Positions 47,257-59,659 of a DNA stretch of 64,000 nt are shown piece after piece; the first letter of the stretch is position 1, and each line of letters begins with the position of its first letter. Origin of the DNA: Deinococcus koreensis (GTDB taxonomy: Bacteria; Deinococcota; Deinococci; Deinococcales; Deinococcaceae); contig NZ_PPPD01000001.1 of NCBI RefSeq assembly GCF_002901445.1, positions 3,044,501 through 3,108,500 of the forward strand, written 5' to 3'. The translations under genes and the position numbers were made by a program. The notes under the pieces were generated by a model that saw nothing but the letters and a program-made list of their open reading frames with translations, was not told the origin of the DNA and did not search any database.

Positions 47257-50200
47257 ATGCTGCACAGCGTCACCCTGCAGGGCTTCAAATCCTTCGCCGA
47301 CCGCACCCGCCTGGAGTTCGGCCCCGGCGTGAGCGCCGTGATCGGCCCCAACGGCAGTGGCAAGAGCAACGTGGTCGAGGCGATCCGCTGGGCCACCCAC
47401 CAGGCGCGGGCCAGAGAGCTGCGTGCCGGACGCGGCACCGAGCTGATCTTCCACGGTTCGTCCCTCAAGGCGCCGCTGGGGCTGGCCGAGGTGCAGCTCG
47501 AACTGCAGACCCCGGAGGGCCGCGTGAACCTCGCGCGGCGGGTCTACCGCGACGGCACGGCCGAGCAGGATCTGAACGGCCGCGCGGCCCGGGCGCGCGA
47601 CGTGCAGGGCGCGCTGCGCGGCACCGGGCTGGGGCCGGGCGGGCTGGCGGTGATCGGCCAGGGCGAGGTGAGCGGCGTGGTGCAGGCCGAGGGCCGCACG
47701 CTGCTGGGCTACCTGCAGGAGGCGGCCGGACTGTCGCGCGCGGTCAGTGCCCGCCAGGAGGCCGAGGCCCGGCTGCGCGAGGCCGACTCGCACCTGGCCC
47801 AGCTGGAACTGATCCGCCAGGAGCGCGGGGCCGCCGCCGCCCGCCTGGAGCGCGCTGCGCAGGAGGCCCGCCGCCACCGGGAACTCAGCGCGCGGGGGCT
47901 CGCCCTGGAGGAAGCGCTGCGCCGCGAGCGGCAGGCGACCCTGCGCGCCGAGGTGCAGGCCGCCCAGACCGAGGCCCTGGCCCTGGAGGCCCGCAGCGCC
48001 GGACTGGCGGCCGAGGTGCAGGGGGCGGCGACGGCCGTGGAGGTCGCCCGCGAGGCCGCCCAGGATGCCCGCGCCCGCCGCGAGGCCCATGCCGGGGCGC
48101 TCGAGACCCTGCGCGCCGCCCGCGACGCCCACGCCCAGGCCGCCCGCTACCGCGACCACCTGAGCGGCGAGGCCCAGGCGATCGCCCAGGAACTCGCGGC
48201 CCTGCCCACGGCGCCGCCCGCCCAGCCAGTCCCCGACCTCCCGGCGCTGGAGGCGGCGGGCGCGCAGGCCCGCCAGTCGGCCGAGGCGGCCGAGCGCCGG
48301 GCCCGCGGCCTGGACGCCGAATTGAGCCGCGCCCGCGCCCTGGCCGCCCGCGCCGCTGAGGCCCACGCCCGCGCCGACGCCAGCCGCGAGACCCTGCGCG
48401 CCGAGCTGGAGCGTGCCGAGACCCAGCTGGGGCAGCTCCGGGACACCCTGGAGGCCGCCCGCGAGCGGCTGGCCCTGGCGACCCACGCCCGCGAATTCGC
48501 GGAGACCCAGTACGCCGGGCTGCGGGGGGGCCGCGAGGACGCGGCGGCCCGCGAGCGCCACCTGAGCGGCGAGCTGTCGCGCCTGCAGGCCAGTCTGGCG
48601 CCGCTGCGCCGCGAATCGGAGCGGCTGGAGAGCGCCCTGAACTCCTACGCCCGCTACGGCGAGGGCGCCCGCAACGCCCTGCGCCTGGAACACCCGGGCA
48701 TCGTGGGATCGGTGGCCGACCTGCTGACGGTACCCGCCGAATACGAGGTCGCGCTGGGCGCGGCGCTGGGCCGCCGGCTGGAACAGGTCGTGGTGGCCCG
48801 CGCCGACGACGCCCGCGAGATCATCGAGGAACTCAAGCGCGCCGGGGGGCGCGCCACCTTCCTGCCCCTCGACCTGATCCGCGCCCGCCCGCGCCGCGAC
48901 GGGGCGCTGCTGCGAGAGGCCGGCGTGGTCGGGAACCTGGCCGACCTGTGCCCCAGCGACCCGCCGCTGGTGGCCGAAGCCATCCTGGCCGATACCCTGC
49001 TCGTGCAGGACTTACGCACGGCCAACCGGATCGCCCGCGCCCACGTCTCTCGCCCGCGCCTGGTCACCCTGGAGGGCGAACTGGTCGAGCCGGGCGGCGC
49101 CATCACCGGGGGCCGGCTGAGAGATACGGCGGGCGGGGTGCTCGCCGACCAGCGCCGCTTTCAGGAGCTGGCCGCCGAGCTGGAGGCTGCCGAGGCGCAG
49201 GCCCAGGCCCTGGCCCGGCAGCGCGATCAGGTGCAGGCCGATCTGGCGGGCAGCGGCGCCTCGCACGACGCGCTGCTGGCCGCCCGTGAGCGCGCCGCCC
49301 GCGAGGAAGCCGAGGCCGAGCGGCAGGTCACGCAGCTCGACGCCCAGTGGCGCAGCCTGGGGGCCAACCGCGACCGGCTGCTGGCGCGCCTGGGGCCGGA
49401 ACTGGGGCCAGAGCTGGAGTCGGATGCGACCCCCGGCGAGCCCGCGCCCCTCGATCCGGCGGGTCTGGAAGCGCTGGAAGCCGACCTGAACGCGGCCCGG
49501 CAGGCCGCCGAGGCTGGCCGGGCCGCCGAGCGGGGCGCCGCCGAGGCCCTGGCCCTGGGCCGCGAACTGGGCGCCCTGTGGCGCGCCTACCGGGCCGCGA
49601 CCACCCGCGCGGCCGACCTGCAGGCCCGCCTGGAGGCCAACGCCGGGGCCGCCGCCGCCCAGGAGGCGCACCTGCAGGCCGCCCAGGCCGAGGTCGCGCG
49701 CCGCGAGGCCACGCTGGGCAGCCTGGACGAGCAGGAGTTCCCGCGCGCCGAGCAGGCCCGCGAGGACGCGGCGCGGGCCTACGCCAACCTGATCGGGGCG
49801 CAGAACAAGGTGCGCGCCCGCCTGGAGGAGCTGCGGCTGTTGATCGCCCGGCGCCAGGGCAGCCTGGAGGCCCTGCCGGACGGCTGCCAGCTGCCGGGCA
49901 CGCCCCGCGAGTGGACGGCCGACCTGGGCCGCGCCCGCACCGAGCTGGAGGCCCTGGGCCCGGTGAACGCCCGCGCCGAGGCCGAACACGCCGAGGCCCA
50001 GGCCAGCCTGGACGCCCAGCGAGCCGAGATGGACGACGCCGCTCAGGCGGCCGGTGAACTGCGCGCCCACCTGCACACCCTGGAGAGCGCCGAGGCCGCC
50101 GCCACGCGCGCCGCCTTCGACCGCGTGAACGCCGCCTTCCAGGAGTACAGCGCCGAGCTGCTGGGCGGGCAGGGCGAGCTGGAAACGGAACTCGACCCGG

Positions 50201-50583
50201 AAGGCCGGCTGACCGGACTGCGGCTGGCGGTGCAGCCCAAAGGGAAACGCACCCGCTCCATGACCCTGCTCTCGGCCGGCGAGCGCACCATGGCGGGCCT
50301 GGGCTTCCTGTTCTCCCTGAACCACGCGGGCGGCGAGGGCAGCGCGGGCGGCCTGCCCCTGGCCGTGCTGGACGAGGTGGACGCCCCGCTGGACGAGGCC
50401 AACATCCGCCGCTTCACCGCCTTTTTAGAGCGCTTCAGCGCGCGTGGCGCCCAGTTCCTGCTGGTCACGCACCAGAAGGCGACCATGGAGGTCGCGCACG
50501 CCCTGTGGGGGGTGACCACCGACCAGACCGGGGCCAGCCGCGTGCTGAGCATCAAACGCCCGGAGGATGCCCGCGCCGGCTGA
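47257..50583 (+). CDS. smc: Chromosome segregation protein SMC
   Basis: Condensin ATPase, 1108 residues. Head: SVTLQGFKSFADRTRLEFGPGVSAVIGPNGSGKSN (Walker A 30-37) and VIGQGEVSGVVQ. Coiled coil 1 ~165-475, hinge ~480-600 (HPGIVGSVADLLTVPAEYEVALGAALGRRLEQVVV...GGAITGGRL), coiled coil 2 ~620-960. The C-terminal head has LLSAGERTMAGLGFLFSL and Walker B LPLAVLDEVDAPLDEANI. The signature motif is LSAGE rather than the common LSGGE. The coiled coils are unusually Ala/Arg/Glu-rich, as expected at this GC. scpA and scpB are not adjacent. Confidence 0.97.
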   Translation: MLHSVTLQGFKSFADRTRLEFGPGVSAVIGPNGSGKSNVVEAIRWATHQARARELRAGRGTELIFHGSSLKAPLGLAEVQLELQTPEGRVNLARRVYRDGTAEQDLNGRAARARDVQGALRGTGLGPGGLAVIGQGEVSGVVQAEGRTLLGYLQEAAGLSRAVSARQEAEARLREADSHLAQLELIRQERGAAAARLERAAQEARRHRELSARGLALEEALRRERQATLRAEVQAAQTEALALEARSAGLAAEVQGAATAVEVAREAAQDARARREAHAGALETLRAARDAHAQAARYRDHLSGEAQAIAQELAALPTAPPAQPVPDLPALEAAGAQARQSAEAAERRARGLDAELSRARALAARAAEAHARADASRETLRAELERAETQLGQLRDTLEAARERLALATHAREFAETQYAGLRGGREDAAARERHLSGELSRLQASLAPLRRESERLESALNSYARYGEGARNALRLEHPGIVGSVADLLTVPAEYEVALGAALGRRLEQVVVARADDAREIIEELKRAGGRATFLPLDLIRARPRRDGALLREAGVVGNLADLCPSDPPLVAEAILADTLLVQDLRTANRIARAHVSRPRLVTLEGELVEPGGAITGGRLRDTAGGVLADQRRFQELAAELEAAEAQAQALARQRDQVQADLAGSGASHDALLAARERAAREEAEAERQVTQLDAQWRSLGANRDRLLARLGPELGPELESDATPGEPAPLDPAGLEALEADLNAARQAAEAGRAAERGAAEALALGRELGALWRAYRAATTRAADLQARLEANAGAAAAQEAHLQAAQAEVARREATLGSLDEQEFPRAEQAREDAARAYANLIGAQNKVRARLEELRLLIARRQGSLEALPDGCQLPGTPREWTADLGRARTELEALGPVNARAEAEHAEAQASLDAQRAEMDDAAQAAGELRAHLHTLESAEAAATRAAFDRVNAAFQEYSAELLGGQGELETELDPEGRLTGLRLAVQPKGKRTRSMTLLSAGERTMAGLGFLFSLNHAGGEGSAGGLPLAVLDEVDAPLDEANIRRFTAFLERFSARGAQFLLVTHQKATMEVAHALWGVTTDQTGASRVLSIKRPEDARAG

Positions 50584-50733
50584 GGAACCGGCAGGGTGCA
50601 CTGGCAGGGGCACTGCCACTGCTGGTGCAGTTGCCGGCCATGCCCCCTGACCGGCCCCCTGATCCATGCTCTACAGTGGTCTCGTCCTGCCCGCCGTCCC
50701 CCGACCCTCCCTGCCGAAAGCGACGTTCCCACC

Positions 50734-51222
50734 ATGACTGAATCCGAACCCACCGCCGTCCACCTTCTGACCACCATCCAGGCCTGGCAACGCGGCGAGC
50801 GGCCCCGCGAGGACGTGGTGCTGCTGCTCTCCCAGGTGCCCTCCGAGGACGGCGAGCTGATCCGCGAGGTCATCCGGGGCGTGTGCCAGCTGCCGGGCGC
50901 AGCGACCCCGCACGGCGACTCCACCGACACCTGGCGCTCGGAACTGATGGCCAGCCGGGCACGTACCTGGCGGGTGCCGGACACGGCCGGTCTGCTGGTC
51001 GGGCCTTCGGTGCTGATCCTCACCGATGGCCGCGAGGGCGCCGTGCTGCGCCGGGACGGCGTGCAGTGCCTCCCGGCCAGCGTCTGCGCCTCGATGATGC
51101 TGCTGTGCGAGACCATCGTGATGGCGCACACCGCGCTGGACGCCCACGAGATGCAGAAGCTGCAGCGCCAGCGGGTCGAGGCGACCTCCACCTCGCTCTC
51201 CGAGATCGACCGGATTCCCTGA
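50734..51222 (+). CDS. Hypothetical cytoplasmic protein
   Basis: 162 residues from MTESEPTAVHLLTTIQAWQRGERPREDVVLLL. No signal or membrane segment; mixed alpha/beta, with ...GLLVGPSVLILTDGREGAVLRRDGVQCLPASVCASMMLLCETIVMAHTALDAHEMQKLQRQRVEATSTSLSEIDRIP. I do not recognise the family. Its 3' side is followed by a GC hairpin (51252-51279) and then the insertion sequence. Confidence 0.7.
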   Translation: MTESEPTAVHLLTTIQAWQRGERPREDVVLLLSQVPSEDGELIREVIRGVCQLPGAATPHGDSTDTWRSELMASRARTWRVPDTAGLLVGPSVLILTDGREGAVLRRDGVQCLPASVCASMMLLCETIVMAHTALDAHEMQKLQRQRVEATSTSLSEIDRIP

Positions 51223-51251
51223 GCCTGCCACCGGGGCCAAAACCGTTCGGG

Positions 51252-51279
51252 CCGGTGGGGAAGACGATCCTCACCGGCC
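51252..51279 (+). terminator. Hairpin downstream of the hypothetical gene
   Basis: GCCGGTG and CACCGGC arms with partly paired GGGG/CCTC interior. No clear T-tract. Confidence 0.5.
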
Positions 51280-51294
51280 CGGACTCTGCTCATA

Positions 51295-52386
51295 CGGGAT
51301 TAAGATGAGTTGCAAGCATGGACACGCTGCCACTGCACCCGTACCGAACCGTCACGGAACTTGAAGCGTCGTATCGATCGGCCCACCGTCCGGTCGAACG
51401 CTCCCGCTGGCACATCCTGTGGCTTAAAGCCAAAGGGTATCCCCCGCGCCAGATCGCTGATGCCACGGGGTACAACCGCAACACCATCAGCACCCTGGTG
51501 CGCCGATACAACCAGCACGGCCCTGAGGCGGTGCGCGACAAACGTCAGGACAACCACTCCGACCCCGCCCTGACCCCCGATCAGCAGCGGCAGCTCTCGG
51601 AGGCGCTGATGGAGACCCCGCCCAGGGGCGGGGTGTGGACGAGCGGCACCGCCCAGGCGTACATCTACGAGCACTTTGCGGTGGCGATCACCGAGGTGTG
51701 TGCGTGGGGGTATCTCAAACGCCTGGGGTTCAGTGTGCAGCTGCCACGTCCCCGTCACCATCTGGCGGCCGATCCAGACGTGCAGGCGGCGTTCAAAAAA
51801 AAGTAGCCCAAACATTGCGCACGGCGCAGGCAGCGTACCCGCACCAGCGGGTACGCCTGTTTGTTCAGGACGAAGGCCGCGCTGGGCTCAAACCTGTGCT
51901 CATGCGGGTGTGGGCCAAGGTCGGCCAGCGACCCATCGCGGTGCAGCATCGGGGGTTCCAGTGGCTCTACGTCTATGTCTTCGTGGAACCGGTCACCGGC
52001 ACGAGTGACTTCTTGATCCTGCCGACAGTGAGCACGGCGGTCATGCAGGTGGCCCTGGCGGCCTTCAACGATGCGGTGAATCCGACTGGGCGGGACATCA
52101 TCGTGCTGTTGCTGGATGGTGCGGGCTGGCACACCAGCCCGCAGCTGACCGTGCCCCCCACGATGCTGCTGGTCACGTTTCCCCCCTACACCCCGGAGCT
52201 GTCCCCAGCAGAACCGCTGGTCGGTCGAGTCAAGCGTCCCCTGGCGAACCGAACCTTCACGACCCTGGATGACGTGCAAGACGTCTTGAGCCACGAGTGC
52301 CAGCGCTTGATGGCGTCACCGTCCGAAGTGCAGTCGCTGACCGCTTTCCCCTGGATACGCCATGCCCTGAATTCATGTTAGTCCGG
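51295..52386 (+). mobile_element. IS630-type insertion sequence, complete
   Basis: 1092 bp flanked by TA on both sides (51293-51294, 52387-52388), the target duplication of the IS630/Tc1 group. The ends are imperfect inverted repeats: left CGGGATTAAGATGAGTTGC, right (inverted) CCGGACTAACATGAATTC. It carries one frameshifted DDE transposase. It inserted in the gap between the hypothetical gene and the amylase 3' end, and no gene is broken. Confidence 0.9.
51318..52381 (+). CDS. IS630 transposase, expressed by -1 frameshift
   Basis: The first frame (51318-51806, 162 residues) is the helix-turn-helix DNA-binding part (HILWLKAKGYPPRQIADATGYNRNTISTLVRRYNQHG). The second frame continues in -1 with the catalytic domain: LFVQDEGRAGLKP (D), IVLLLDGAGWHTS (D), PPYTPELSPAEPLVGRVKR (E), a full DDE triad. 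The frames meet at eight A (51795-51802), just before the TAG of the first frame. Slippage there gives a ~354-residue transposase. The short product alone could act as a repressor, which is common in such elements. Confidence 0.9.
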
Positions 52387-52396
52387 TATCAGTCCC

Positions 52397-53845
52397 TCAG
52401 GGCAGGGTAAACGCCGCCGCGTCCTGGGCGGGCAGGCTCAGGTGCAGGTAGCCCCCGCGCACGCTCGCCCTGGCGTTCTGGCCCGCGAACAGCGAGGTCA
52501 CGGTCGCGAGGTCGGCCGCCTTCAGGCCCAGGCCGCTCAGCTTCAGGCTGTAGGTGCGCCGCTCCTTGCCCCCGTGCCACGCCGCCAGCACCCGCTGGCC
52601 GTCCACCGTGCGGGTGAACAGCAGCAGCTGTGACTCCAGGGCCAGCGGCACTGGCACCAGCGTCAGCGTGCCCCGGCTCAGGGCCGGGCTGGCCTTGCGC
52701 GCGGCGATGGCGCCCCGAGCGACCTCGTACACGGCGCGTTCCTCGGGCGTCCACTGATCCTCGAAGCGCATCTGGCGGCGGTTGTCGGGATCGGCCCCGC
52801 CGCGCTGGGCGATCTCGGTGCCCTGCCAGATCACGGGCACGCCCCTGAGCGTCATCAGGGCGCGCAGGCCGTACTTCGTGCGCTCGCGGCCCACGTCCTC
52901 GAACAGGCTGCCCTGCGCGAAGCGGGGGACGTCGTGGTTGTCGAGGAACAGCGCGACGTCGCCGGGGCGCACGAGTTCACCCTGCCGTGACAGCACGGTT
53001 CTCACCCGGTCGAGGCCCTGGCCGCCCATCACCGAGTCCTTCATGGCCGCCTGCAGGCTGAACAGGAACAGCGAATCGAACCCCGCCTTCTGCCACTCGG
53101 CCACCGTGCCCGTGTCGGCGTCGAACCACTCGCCCAGCGTCCAGCTGCCGGCTGCCCGGTCGCGCGCCAGCAGCTCCTTCAGGAAGGGCCGCTCGACGTG
53201 CTTGATGGCGTCGTAGCGCAGCGCGTCCACCCCGCGCGCCCGCCAGAAATCGGCGTTGCCGATCAATTGCTCGCGCACCTGCGGCACGCTCTGCTTCAGG
53301 TTGGGCAGGCCGGCCAGCGGGCAGTCCACGTCCTTGTCGGTGCTGGCCTGACACTCGGCGTCGGTGGTGAACCACCCTGGGCGCAGCTTCACGGCCGCCG
53401 CCTCGTAGCCGTAATGGTTGATGACCTGATCGAGCACGACCTTCATGCCCGCGCCGTGCGCCGCCTTCACGAAGGCGTCGAAGTCCGCCAGGGTGCCGAA
53501 GTGCCCATCGACCGCGCGGAAATCGGCCGGCCAGTAGCCGTGGTAGGCCGCCGTGGCGAACGAGTTCACGCTCTGCTGCTGATACACCGGGGTCATCCAG
53601 ACCGCCGTGGCCCCCAACTTCTGGATGTAATTCAGCTTTCCGGTTAGGCCCCTGAGGTCGCCGCCGTGCCACGCGCGGGGATCGGCCAGGTTGACTCCCT
53701 GGTTGTTGCCCGGGTCGCCGTCGGCGAAGCGGTCCGGCATGACCTGATAGATGATCTGGCCCTCGAAGGAGGGGAGGGCGGGGGTGGTCTGCGCGCTCGC
53801 CGCCGCTGAGGCGAGGAACGCGGCCAGGACGAGGCTTGGACGCAT
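52397..53845 (-). CDS. Secreted alpha-amylase-family glycoside hydrolase (GH13)
   Basis: 482 residues with a signal peptide (MRPSLVLAAFLASAAASAQ). GH13 motifs in order: IIYQVMPDRFADGD, VLDQVINHYG, nucleophile Asp ~212 in DALRYDAIKH, acid Glu ~238 in WTLGEWFDADTG, and Asp ~305 in LFLDNHDVPRF. The C-terminal beta domain ends the chain. Cleaves alpha-1,4-glucans outside the cytoplasm, feeding maltodextrins to the cell. TACCAT is 7 nt before the ATG. An in-frame upstream extension lacks a signal and is rejected. Confidence 0.93.
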   Translation of the reverse strand: MRPSLVLAAFLASAAASAQTTPALPSFEGQIIYQVMPDRFADGDPGNNQGVNLADPRAWHGGDLRGLTGKLNYIQKLGATAVWMTPVYQQQSVNSFATAAYHGYWPADFRAVDGHFGTLADFDAFVKAAHGAGMKVVLDQVINHYGYEAAAVKLRPGWFTTDAECQASTDKDVDCPLAGLPNLKQSVPQVREQLIGNADFWRARGVDALRYDAIKHVERPFLKELLARDRAAGSWTLGEWFDADTGTVAEWQKAGFDSLFLFSLQAAMKDSVMGGQGLDRVRTVLSRQGELVRPGDVALFLDNHDVPRFAQGSLFEDVGRERTKYGLRALMTLRGVPVIWQGTEIAQRGGADPDNRRQMRFEDQWTPEERAVYEVARGAIAARKASPALSRGTLTLVPVPLALESQLLLFTRTVDGQRVLAAWHGGKERRTYSLKLSGLGLKAADLATVTSLFAGQNARASVRGGYLHLSLPAQDAAAFTLP

Positions 53846-53926
53846 GGCGTCTATGGTAAGCCCAGCGGGCGCCCGACCCGTCGTCTCCCTTGATCTTTGG
53901 GTGTGTGCGGCGCACCCTGAAGCTCC

Positions 53927-54208
53927 ATGGAACTCCTGACCCTGATCACCGGCGAGGCCGCCCCGCTGCAGTCCCTCCCGGCTCAGGTGGGCCGCCTGCA
54001 CTTCCCGGCCGGCACCGTGCTGCCCCCCACCCGCCACGCGCAGGACGAACTGTCGTTCATCCACAGCGGCGTGCTGCGGGCAGTCTGCGGCGGGAAGGCC
54101 GTGACCCTGCGCGGCGGCGACGTGTCCTTCATTCCCGCCGGCGAGGAACACCAGGCCGAGGTGCTGGAGGACGTGACCCTGAGCTACGTGCTGCTGGACA
54201 GGCGCTGA
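53927..54208 (+). CDS. Small cupin-domain protein
   Basis: 93 residues, a single cupin barrel: VGRLHFPAGTVLPPTRHAQDELSFIHSGVLRAVCGGKAVTLRGGDVSFIPAGEEHQAEVLED. Metal ligands would be His (RHAQDE), Glu and the later His in GEEHQAE. Such proteins bind small ligands or metals; the role is unknown. Divergent from the amylase. Confidence 0.85.
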   Translation: MELLTLITGEAAPLQSLPAQVGRLHFPAGTVLPPTRHAQDELSFIHSGVLRAVCGGKAVTLRGGDVSFIPAGEEHQAEVLEDVTLSYVLLDRR

Positions 54209-54449
54209 GGGACGTGCTGCGGCTGACCCGGAGGGCGTCCCGGACGTTGACGGCCCATGTGGGATACCCGTGGTGGGGAGGGCTCCAGAGTCGTCCGTTC
54301 CGCCCGGCTTCGCTCCGGAACCCCGGCCCTGCCCCCTTTGCTCAGGTCGGGTGCTCAGGTCGGGAGCCCGCCCCGCCTCCCCTGGAGCAGACGCTGAAGC
54401 TGTCCTGATCGCGCGCCCCAGGACTCTCTGACGCCAGGCTGCTGAACAG

Positions 54450-54489
54450 GGCGGGGCGGCCGGACGTCCAGCATCCAGGCCGCCCCGCC
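54450..54489 (-). terminator. GC-rich hairpin after ppc
   Basis: A perfect 12-bp stem GGCGGGGCGGCC/GGCCGCCCCGCC with 16-nt loop, just downstream of the PEP carboxylase stop. No T-tract follows. Confidence 0.6.
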
Positions 54490-54500
54490 TCCCGCCCCGC

Positions 54501-56975
<2,475 letters not shown>

Positions 56976-57157
56976 GGCCTTCAGTCCCTCCCCACCCACC
57001 GTCTGCGTGGGCTGCGTTCCACACCGCTGCTCCGGCGTCATGCCGGTTCTGTCAGCTGTCCAGCCGGATGCCCCGTCGGATACCCGGTCGGGTGCCCTTG
57101 AAGGGGCCCGGCCCGCTCCCCGCCCGGCCCTGGCCTGTGCCCACTCCTCGACGGGGC

Positions 57158-57943
57158 TCACTCCTCGACGTAACGGTAGCGCTCTATCCCCTGGGCCTTG
57201 CCCCCCTCTATCTGGACAAAGACCGCGTTCAGCTCCGCGCGCCCCCCCGCCACGCCGAAGCGGTGCGGCCGCTCGGTCAGGAATTTCTGCAGCGGGCCGT
57301 CCATCTCGGAGCCGATCACCGAGTCGTGGGGGCCGGTGAAGCCGGCGTCGGCCTGGAAGGCGGTGCCGCCGGGCAGCAGGCGCGTGTCGGCGGTCGGCAC
57401 ATGCGTGTGGGTGCCGATCACCGCCGCGACCCGGCCGTCCAGGTGCCAGGCCATCGCCTGCTTCTCGCTGGTCGCCTCGGCGTGGAAGTCCACGAACACG
57501 CTGCCCATCCCGGGGCGTTCCAGAAACTCGTCCATTACCCGGAAGGGGTTGGCGACCGCGTCCATGAAGACCCGGCCCAGCAGGTTCACCACGGTCAGGC
57601 GCTCGGTGCCGCCCGGCGTCTTCACGTCGAAGCTGCGCCAGCCCACCCCCGGCGCCCCCGGATCGCTGAGGTTCAGCGGCCGCACGATGGGGTAGCTGGC
57701 CTCGTCCTGCATCATCGGGTAGATGTCCTTGTGGTTCCAGGCGTGGTTGCCCAGGGTCAGGCAGTGCGCGCCGGCCTTCAGGGCGCCCTCGGCGGCGTCG
57801 CGGTGCATCCCGAAGCCGCCGGCCGAATTCTCCATGTTGACGATCACGAAGTCCGCCCGCTGCCGCAGCAGCGGCAGCTGGGCCGCCAGCACCCGCCGGC
57901 CGGGCTGACCGAACACATCCCCCACGAACAGCACACGCATCAT
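57158..57943 (-). CDS. YmdB-family metallophosphoesterase (DR1281-like)
   Basis: 261 residues: [90 protein letters not shown], the binuclear-metal site of the family. A crystal structure of the Deinococcus homologue DR1281 exists. Bacillus YmdB hydrolyses 2',3'-cyclic nucleotides and affects biofilm and motility decisions. Start ATG 57943, or the ATG right after; TAGCCT is 7 nt upstream. Confidence 0.93.
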   Translation of the reverse strand: MMRVLFVGDVFGQPGRRVLAAQLPLLRQRADFVIVNMENSAGGFGMHRDAAEGALKAGAHCLTLGNHAWNHKDIYPMMQDEASYPIVRPLNLSDPGAPGVGWRSFDVKTPGGTERLTVVNLLGRVFMDAVANPFRVMDEFLERPGMGSVFVDFHAEATSEKQAMAWHLDGRVAAVIGTHTHVPTADTRLLPGGTAFQADAGFTGPHDSVIGSEMDGPLQKFLTERPHRFGVAGGRAELNAVFVQIEGGKAQGIERYRYVEE

Positions 57944-58039
57944 GGGGCGCAGGCTAGCGCGGCAGCCCGGCCCACATGGCGCGGCGCCCAGGTGTTCCCG
58001 GCAAGGGCGCGGTGGACAGGCCACCCTGATCCGGCTCGC

Positions 58040-58045
58040 TATCCT
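58040..58045 (+). promoter_or_regulatory. -10 element, leaderless promoter of the ABM-domain gene
   Basis: TATCCT, 6 nt before GTG. Confidence 0.6.
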
Positions 58046-58051
58046 GCCGGG

Positions 58052-58612
58052 GTGACGTTGCCAGACACGCCCCCCACCGATCCCGTGACCCTGGTCGTGC
58101 GCCGGCGCATCCGGGCGGGCCACGAGGCCGGCTACGAACAGCGGCTCACGGAACTGGGCGAGCTGCTGGGCCGTGTGCCCGGCTACCGCGGCACCGGCAT
58201 CCTGCGCCCGGCAGGCGGCGGGCGCGAGTACACCGTGGTCGCCCGCTTCGATTCGCTGTCCAGCGCCGCGGCCTGGGAACTCTCGCCCGAGCGCACCGCC
58301 TGGCTGGACGCCATCGCGCCGATGGTGGACGACCAGCTGAGTTTCGAGCGCCAGCCGGGACTGGACTTCTGGTTCACCCCGCCCGCCGCCCCGACCCTGA
58401 GTCAGCCGAGGCGCTGGAAGATGACCCTGCTGACCCTGCTCGTGCTGTACCCGGTGTCCGTGGGGGTCACGCTGCTGGTCGCCCCGCTCGTGGGCTCCTG
58501 GCCGCTGGGGCTGCGGGCGCTGGCCCAGATGGTGCTGGTCGTGCCCTCGATGACCTACCTGTTCATGCCGCTCGCCACCCGCTCCGCAGCCCGCTGGCTC
58601 AGCCCGGACTGA
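58052..58612 (+). CDS. ABM-domain (antibiotic biosynthesis monooxygenase-like) membrane protein
   Basis: 186 residues. The N-terminal ferredoxin-like ABM domain ([42 protein letters not shown]...[26 protein letters not shown]) is followed by two membrane helices ([44 protein letters not shown]). This ABM-plus-two-helices layout is widespread, with no established substrate. GTG start by promoter spacing. Confidence 0.85.
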   Translation: MTLPDTPPTDPVTLVVRRRIRAGHEAGYEQRLTELGELLGRVPGYRGTGILRPAGGGREYTVVARFDSLSSAAAWELSPERTAWLDAIAPMVDDQLSFERQPGLDFWFTPPAAPTLSQPRRWKMTLLTLLVLYPVSVGVTLLVAPLVGSWPLGLRALAQMVLVVPSMTYLFMPLATRSAARWLSPD

Positions 58613-58835
58613 GGACGCGCCGCAGAGGTCTGGAGCGCGGGACAAGGTGTCTGCTCCTCTTGAACGACAGGGGTCGCTGGCTCACTCTGGACTGAACCCT
58701 GTCTCGACCGTCTGATTCAGTCGTCCGGCCCGTCTCATTTGACCCGTCTCATCCGGCCCGCTCCCCAGGCACCTCCGCTCATCGCGGTAATGGCTCCGTA
58801 ATCCGCCCGGCTCACCCTCAGTACAGGAGGCTGAT

Positions 58836-59333
58836 ATGACGCGCATTCTCGTGACCACCGATGGCAGCGACCTCGGACACCTCGCCCTGACCCACGCCCG
58901 GGCCCTGGCGGCCGCCCTGCACGCTGAACTGACGGTGCTGTGCGTGCAGCTCGATCCGGGGGTGGCGCTGGCCGGTGAGTTCGGCTACCTGCCGCCCGCC
59001 GAGCCGGCGGAGGTGGCCGAGCAGAAGCGCGCCATGGAAACCGCCCTGCAGGCCAGGGTGCCCGGAGCGCGCGTGCGCGTGGAACTGGCGGGTGGGCGGG
59101 CCATCGCCCAGGCCATCAGCGACATCGCCCGCGACGAGGGGGCGGCCCTGATCGTGATGTCCACCCACGGGCGCAGCGGCCTGGGCCGGATGCTGCTCGG
59201 CTCGGTGGCTCAGGCGGTCGCCTGCTGCGCCCCGGTGCCGGTCATGCTGGTTCGCGCCGGCCACACCCCGCCCCAGTGGCTCACGCCGCCGTTCATGGCC
59301 GAGCTCCAGACCGGGGGGAACCTGCAGGGCTGA
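58836..59333 (+). CDS. Universal stress protein (UspA family)
   Basis: 165 residues. Single Usp domain: [87 protein letters not shown]. The ATP-binding glycine motif (GxxGxxxxGS, in [12 protein letters not shown]) is intact, so it is an ATP-binding Usp. AGGAGG lies 6 nt before the ATG, one of few strong ribosome sites in this half of the window. Expected to be induced by stress or stasis. Confidence 0.93.
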   Translation: MTRILVTTDGSDLGHLALTHARALAAALHAELTVLCVQLDPGVALAGEFGYLPPAEPAEVAEQKRAMETALQARVPGARVRVELAGGRAIAQAISDIARDEGAALIVMSTHGRSGLGRMLLGSVAQAVACCAPVPVMLVRAGHTPPQWLTPPFMAELQTGGNLQG

Positions 59334-59659
59334 AGGACACTGCATCGCCGCCCCGACTCTGTGACCAGGGCAACCGCACCGTCTGGGAAGCGGTGGGTAC
59401 GCTCACGCTGCGGACGACCTCGCTGCTCCTCAGCTATGCGAGTCTTCTGAGAAGGGAGGCAAGGAAAAGCCCGACTGACCCGGTTTTCTTGCCTCCCCTT
59501 GAGGGGAGGTGGCCCGCAGGGTCGGACTCGCAGAGCTGCGGAGCAGCGGGGTCGCCTTGCGCGTGATCGAATGCCCCCGTCTGGTGACGGTGCGGTTGCC
59601 CTGATCCAATGTGACCCGAACCTGGCCTCCTGGCCCACGAGCGGCTACACTGATCCGTT
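59334..59659. other. Intergenic region containing a TIR element
   Basis: Mostly occupied by the 244-bp inverted-repeat element listed next. The last 50 bases hold TACACT, 8 nt before the U32 gene start. No coding content. Confidence 0.6.
59363..59606. mobile_element. 244-bp palindromic element with 21-bp terminal inverted repeats
   Basis: The ends GACCAGGGCAACCGCACCGTC and GACGGTGCGGTTGCCCTGATC are inverted copies with one mismatch. Nested inside are arms of a second palindrome (ACCTCGCTGCTC...TATGCGAGTC near 59418 and its inverted counterpart near 59527-59555). The inner core GAGAAGGGAGGCAAGGAAAAGC is shared with repeats near 15.05 and 20.2 kb. No protein; probable non-autonomous element or REP-like composite. 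Confidence 0.65.
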
